DNA of 64,000 nucleotides, taken from JAVVEH01 sp032251435 (GTDB lineage Bacteria; Verrucomicrobiota; Lentisphaeria; Oligosphaerales; MVZH01). Below are positions 62,170-64,000 of this stretch, piece by piece (position 1 is the stretch's first letter; each line of letters begins with the position of its first letter). The notes under the pieces were generated by a model, which was given only the letters and a program-made list of their open reading frames with translations, was not told the origin of the DNA and did not search any database. A program made the translations under genes and the position numbers. The stretch spans positions 1-64,000 of the forward strand of contig JAVVEH010000007.1 of NCBI GenBank assembly GCA_032251435.1. The letters run 5' to 3'.

Positions 62170-63507
62170 GTGTCCATAGTGAAGGCAAAGCAAATCCGTG
62201 TGGTGACTCTCGGAATGGCCGACGCACTTCTCGCTGGCCCCTGGGAATTGGAGCCCATGGCGACACGTCTTGCCGAGGCCCTGGAGCATCGCTGGCGTTG
62301 GTTGCGACCTCTTGCGCGACGACTCATTGAACGGTTCCCCGCCCCTCCCGCATGCGAAGTACTTGCCCAGGCAATCTCCTGCGATGAAGGCTTCCAGAAG
62401 GCCGTCAGAAATGGTACCCGCCCACGTATCGTCCGTTGGTTTTCTCAACCGTCAATCATGCAGCCAACGTTCCGCGAATGGCATCTGCCTAGAATTGATA
62501 GCGCCAATGATCTGTCCAACTTTCTGGGTCTCACCTTTTCACAACTGTAGTGGCTGGCCGACTGTGAGGGGCGTCAAGGGCATGCCAGAGAGGTAAATCG
62601 ACAGCACTACCGCAGTTATTGGCTGCGTAAACCGACAGGTGGATGGCGACTCGTCGAAGAACCGCTCTACCTGCTGAAGACCGCGCAACGATGTATTCTG
62701 CACGGGATCCTGGACCGTGTTCCGCTGCATCCGGCGGCGTGCGCCTTTACGGCCTCCCGTTCGGTCGTGGATTACGCCGCCCCGCATGTCGGCAGAAAAG
62801 TCGTCCTGCATCTTGACATAAGAAACTTCTTCCCCTCGATCCGCGCATCCAGGATTCACGCCATGCTGACCACTCTTGGTTTCGCCGCGCCGGTGGCGAG
62901 ACTTATTACGGGCCTGTGCACCTCGACCGTGCCACTGAAGATCTGTCGGCAGCACGAGGGTGGAGAAATATACTCCTCCCCGCATCTGCCTCAGGGCGCG
63001 CCATCTTCACCAGCCCTAGCCAATATTGCGGCATTTCGACTGGATTGCCGCCTCGCCGCTGCCGCCCGCAGTGCGGGAGCGAGTTACACTCGTTATGCCG
63101 ACGATCTCGCCTTCTCCGGGGATGCGAATTTTGCCCGCGGAATCAAACGCTTCCTGACGCTTGTCTGGCGTATTGTCTATGACGAGGGGTTTGAAATCCA
63201 CCACCGCAAAACCCGGCTTATGCACCAAAGCGTCCGGCAGCGCCTCTGCGGACTCGTCGTGAACGAACGGATCAATATCGACCGCCAAAGTTATGATCGG
63301 CTCAAAGCCATTCTGACAAACTGCCTGCGCCATGGTCTGGAGACGCAGAATCGCCAAGGGCACCCCGACTTCCGTGAACACCTGCGCGGACGCATCGCCT
63401 ATGTGGAACAAATCAACCCGGTCAAAGGGGCGCGTCTGCTATCCCTCTTCGACGCGTTGCCGGCCAATCTTGGGAAAATGGGTGTTCCCGCCCGGATCTC
63501 GGGTTGA
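62170..63507 (+). pseudogene. Retron-type reverse transcriptase interrupted by an in-frame TAG
   Basis: One reading frame of 445 codons broken only by TAG at 62548-62550 (codon 127). Before it: an N-terminal helical part (EALEHRWRWLRPLARRLIERF) ending LGLTFSQL; directly after it, in the same frame, WLADCEGRQGHAR and YWLRKPTGGWRLVEEPLYLL, the normal continuation in this RT group. The polymerase core is otherwise intact: HLDIRNFFPSI, LPQGAPSSPALANI (273-286), YTRYADDLAFSG (catalytic YADD 309-312) and GLVVNERINIDRQSYDRLKA. GTG 62767 could restart translation but would omit the first RT motifs. TAG is a true stop elsewhere here (RNase E/G gene). The 3' end overlaps metG antisense by 109 nt. No effector gene is adjacent. 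Confidence 0.85.
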
Positions 63508-64000
63508 GAAAGACGCTTCTGAATCTCCGCGCTGGCGTCAGGCAGGAATGGACACAGCCAGTGGGCAATCTCGGCCAGAGTCCCCAGCCAACGCCGCAGA
63601 CTGGGGTGAATGGCCTCGGGATCTCCGGCCTTCAAAGCCAGCCAAGGCTTCTCCTGGTCAATCTCACGGTTTATGCCATTGATTTGTTCCCACAGGGCCT
63701 TCAATGCCGAGTCGAATTCGAAGGTCTCCAAAGCCCTGGCGAACGCTGGCGGCGGCTGATAGTGTCGGTCGTAAATCGGCGTATGTAAATCACTCTTTTC
63801 ACCTAAAGTCAGGAGTCGGCTTACCAAGTTGCCCAGCCCGTTGGCCAGATCAGAGTTGTAAGTCGCCGCCAGCCCATCGACATTGAAATCGCCATCCCCA
63901 AATGGCGAGAACGAGCGGAGCAAGTAATACCGCAACGCATCGGCACCATATTCTGCGATCAACGGGAATGGGTCGACAGCATTGGCTCCGGACTTGCTGA
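63399..64000 (-). CDS. metG: Methionyl-tRNA synthetase, partial (C-terminal part)
   Basis: Runs off the right window edge. The first visible codons, SKSGANAVDPFPLI, are the last three residues of the KMSKS ATP-binding loop followed by its usual continuation. AEYGADALRYYLLRS and PFGDGDFN then match class I MetRS, and the anticodon-binding helical domain follows (NGLGNLVSRLLTLGEKS, EKPWLALKAGD, WLCPFLPDASAEIQKRL). The family normally ends near PIFPRL; here about 22 extra residues (AGNASKRDSRR and on) follow, encoded antisense to the 3' end of the reverse transcriptase. The catalytic N-terminal half lies outside the window. Confidence 0.93.
   Translation of the reverse strand, partial: SKSGANAVDPFPLIAEYGADALRYYLLRSFSPFGDGDFNVDGLAATYNSDLANGLGNLVSRLLTLGEKSDLHTPIYDRHYQPPPAFARALETFEFDSALKALWEQINGINREIDQEKPWLALKAGDPEAIHPSLRRWLGTLAEIAHWLCPFLPDASAEIQKRLSQPEIRAGTPIFPRLAGNASKRDSRRAPLTGLICST

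Noticed and set aside
62548..62550. TAG in the RT read as pyrrolysine or as a reassigned sense codon
   Set aside because: No pyl genes are visible, RTs are not known to use pyrrolysine, and TAG ends the RNase E/G gene normally.
33186..63507. Diversity-generating retroelement (S23/Avd-type protein plus reverse transcriptase)
   Set aside because: The two genes are 29 kb apart, the RT has retron-type motifs, and I saw no template/variable repeat pair beside it.
1..64000. CRISPR array
   Set aside because: No regularly spaced direct repeats with unique spacers; the tandem 12-nt and AACGGACAACGG units have no spacers and no cas genes are present.
1..64000. tRNA or rRNA genes
   Set aside because: No convincing cloverleaf with conserved T-loop and anticodon was found. 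The REP copies at 57.3-58.4 kb are four-armed but lack tRNA consensus positions.

Overview
The window looks like a chromosomal segment of a Gram-negative bacterium of the PVC superphylum, most likely Kiritimatiellota/Lentisphaerota-like. This is inferred from gene content: a PEP-CTERM protein, two secreted sialate-O-acetylesterase-like SGNH hydrolases, a giant VIT-vWA lipoprotein, an LptG-type permease, a DUF2330 protein, and many short repeats that invade coding sequence. No rRNA, tRNA or CRISPR was recognised.

Layout. 0.5-3 kb: PEP-CTERM protein with a strong terminator, then a secreted SGNH hydrolase. 3.3-12.3 kb: a ~3000-residue lipoprotein (FecR-like, VIT, vWA, long TPR-like tail) carrying three in-frame insertions of short-repeat DNA. 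12.6-28 kb: mostly housekeeping: DMT transporter, thioredoxin-like protein, uvrA, a minus-strand operon fmt - RNase E/G - ABC-F - lptG, folK, a terpene-cyclase-fold membrane protein, an AmrS-like radical SAM enzyme, and a TIM-barrel isomerase. 28.3-29.7 kb: a second SGNH hydrolase.

30.4-51.7 kb is the most unusual part: a one-directional cluster made of an ECF sigma factor, a membrane-anchored protein overlapping it, a secreted protein, a duplicated S23-type four-helix-bundle protein, a CsgG-like protein, and five consecutive ~1100-residue secreted paralogues (two CsgG-like domains, a helical region, a C-terminal beta-propeller-like region). The four junctions between the paralogues are all TGATG overlaps, a vestigial sixth start follows the last gene, the paralogues are mosaics of each other, and the first carries an 11-G tract. 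I infer an envelope-associated system under its own sigma factor; its function is unknown. A convergent DUF2330 plus LRV-repeat protein follows.

54.7-60.3 kb: a four-gene operon (PPC/DUF296, lipoprotein, DUF6504-like, YaiI), a RAYT transposase flanked by three copies of a multi-hairpin REP element, a GyrI-like/GrpB fusion, a small LMW-phosphatase-like protein and a YkgJ cysteine-cluster protein. 60.5-64 kb: an IS1380-family transposase, then a retron-like unit. The retron-like unit has a 155-nt candidate msr-msd RNA bounded by a 12-bp a1/a2 inverted repeat and followed by a retron-type reverse transcriptase broken by one in-frame TAG. Its 3' end overlaps the convergent metG, which is cut by the window edge.
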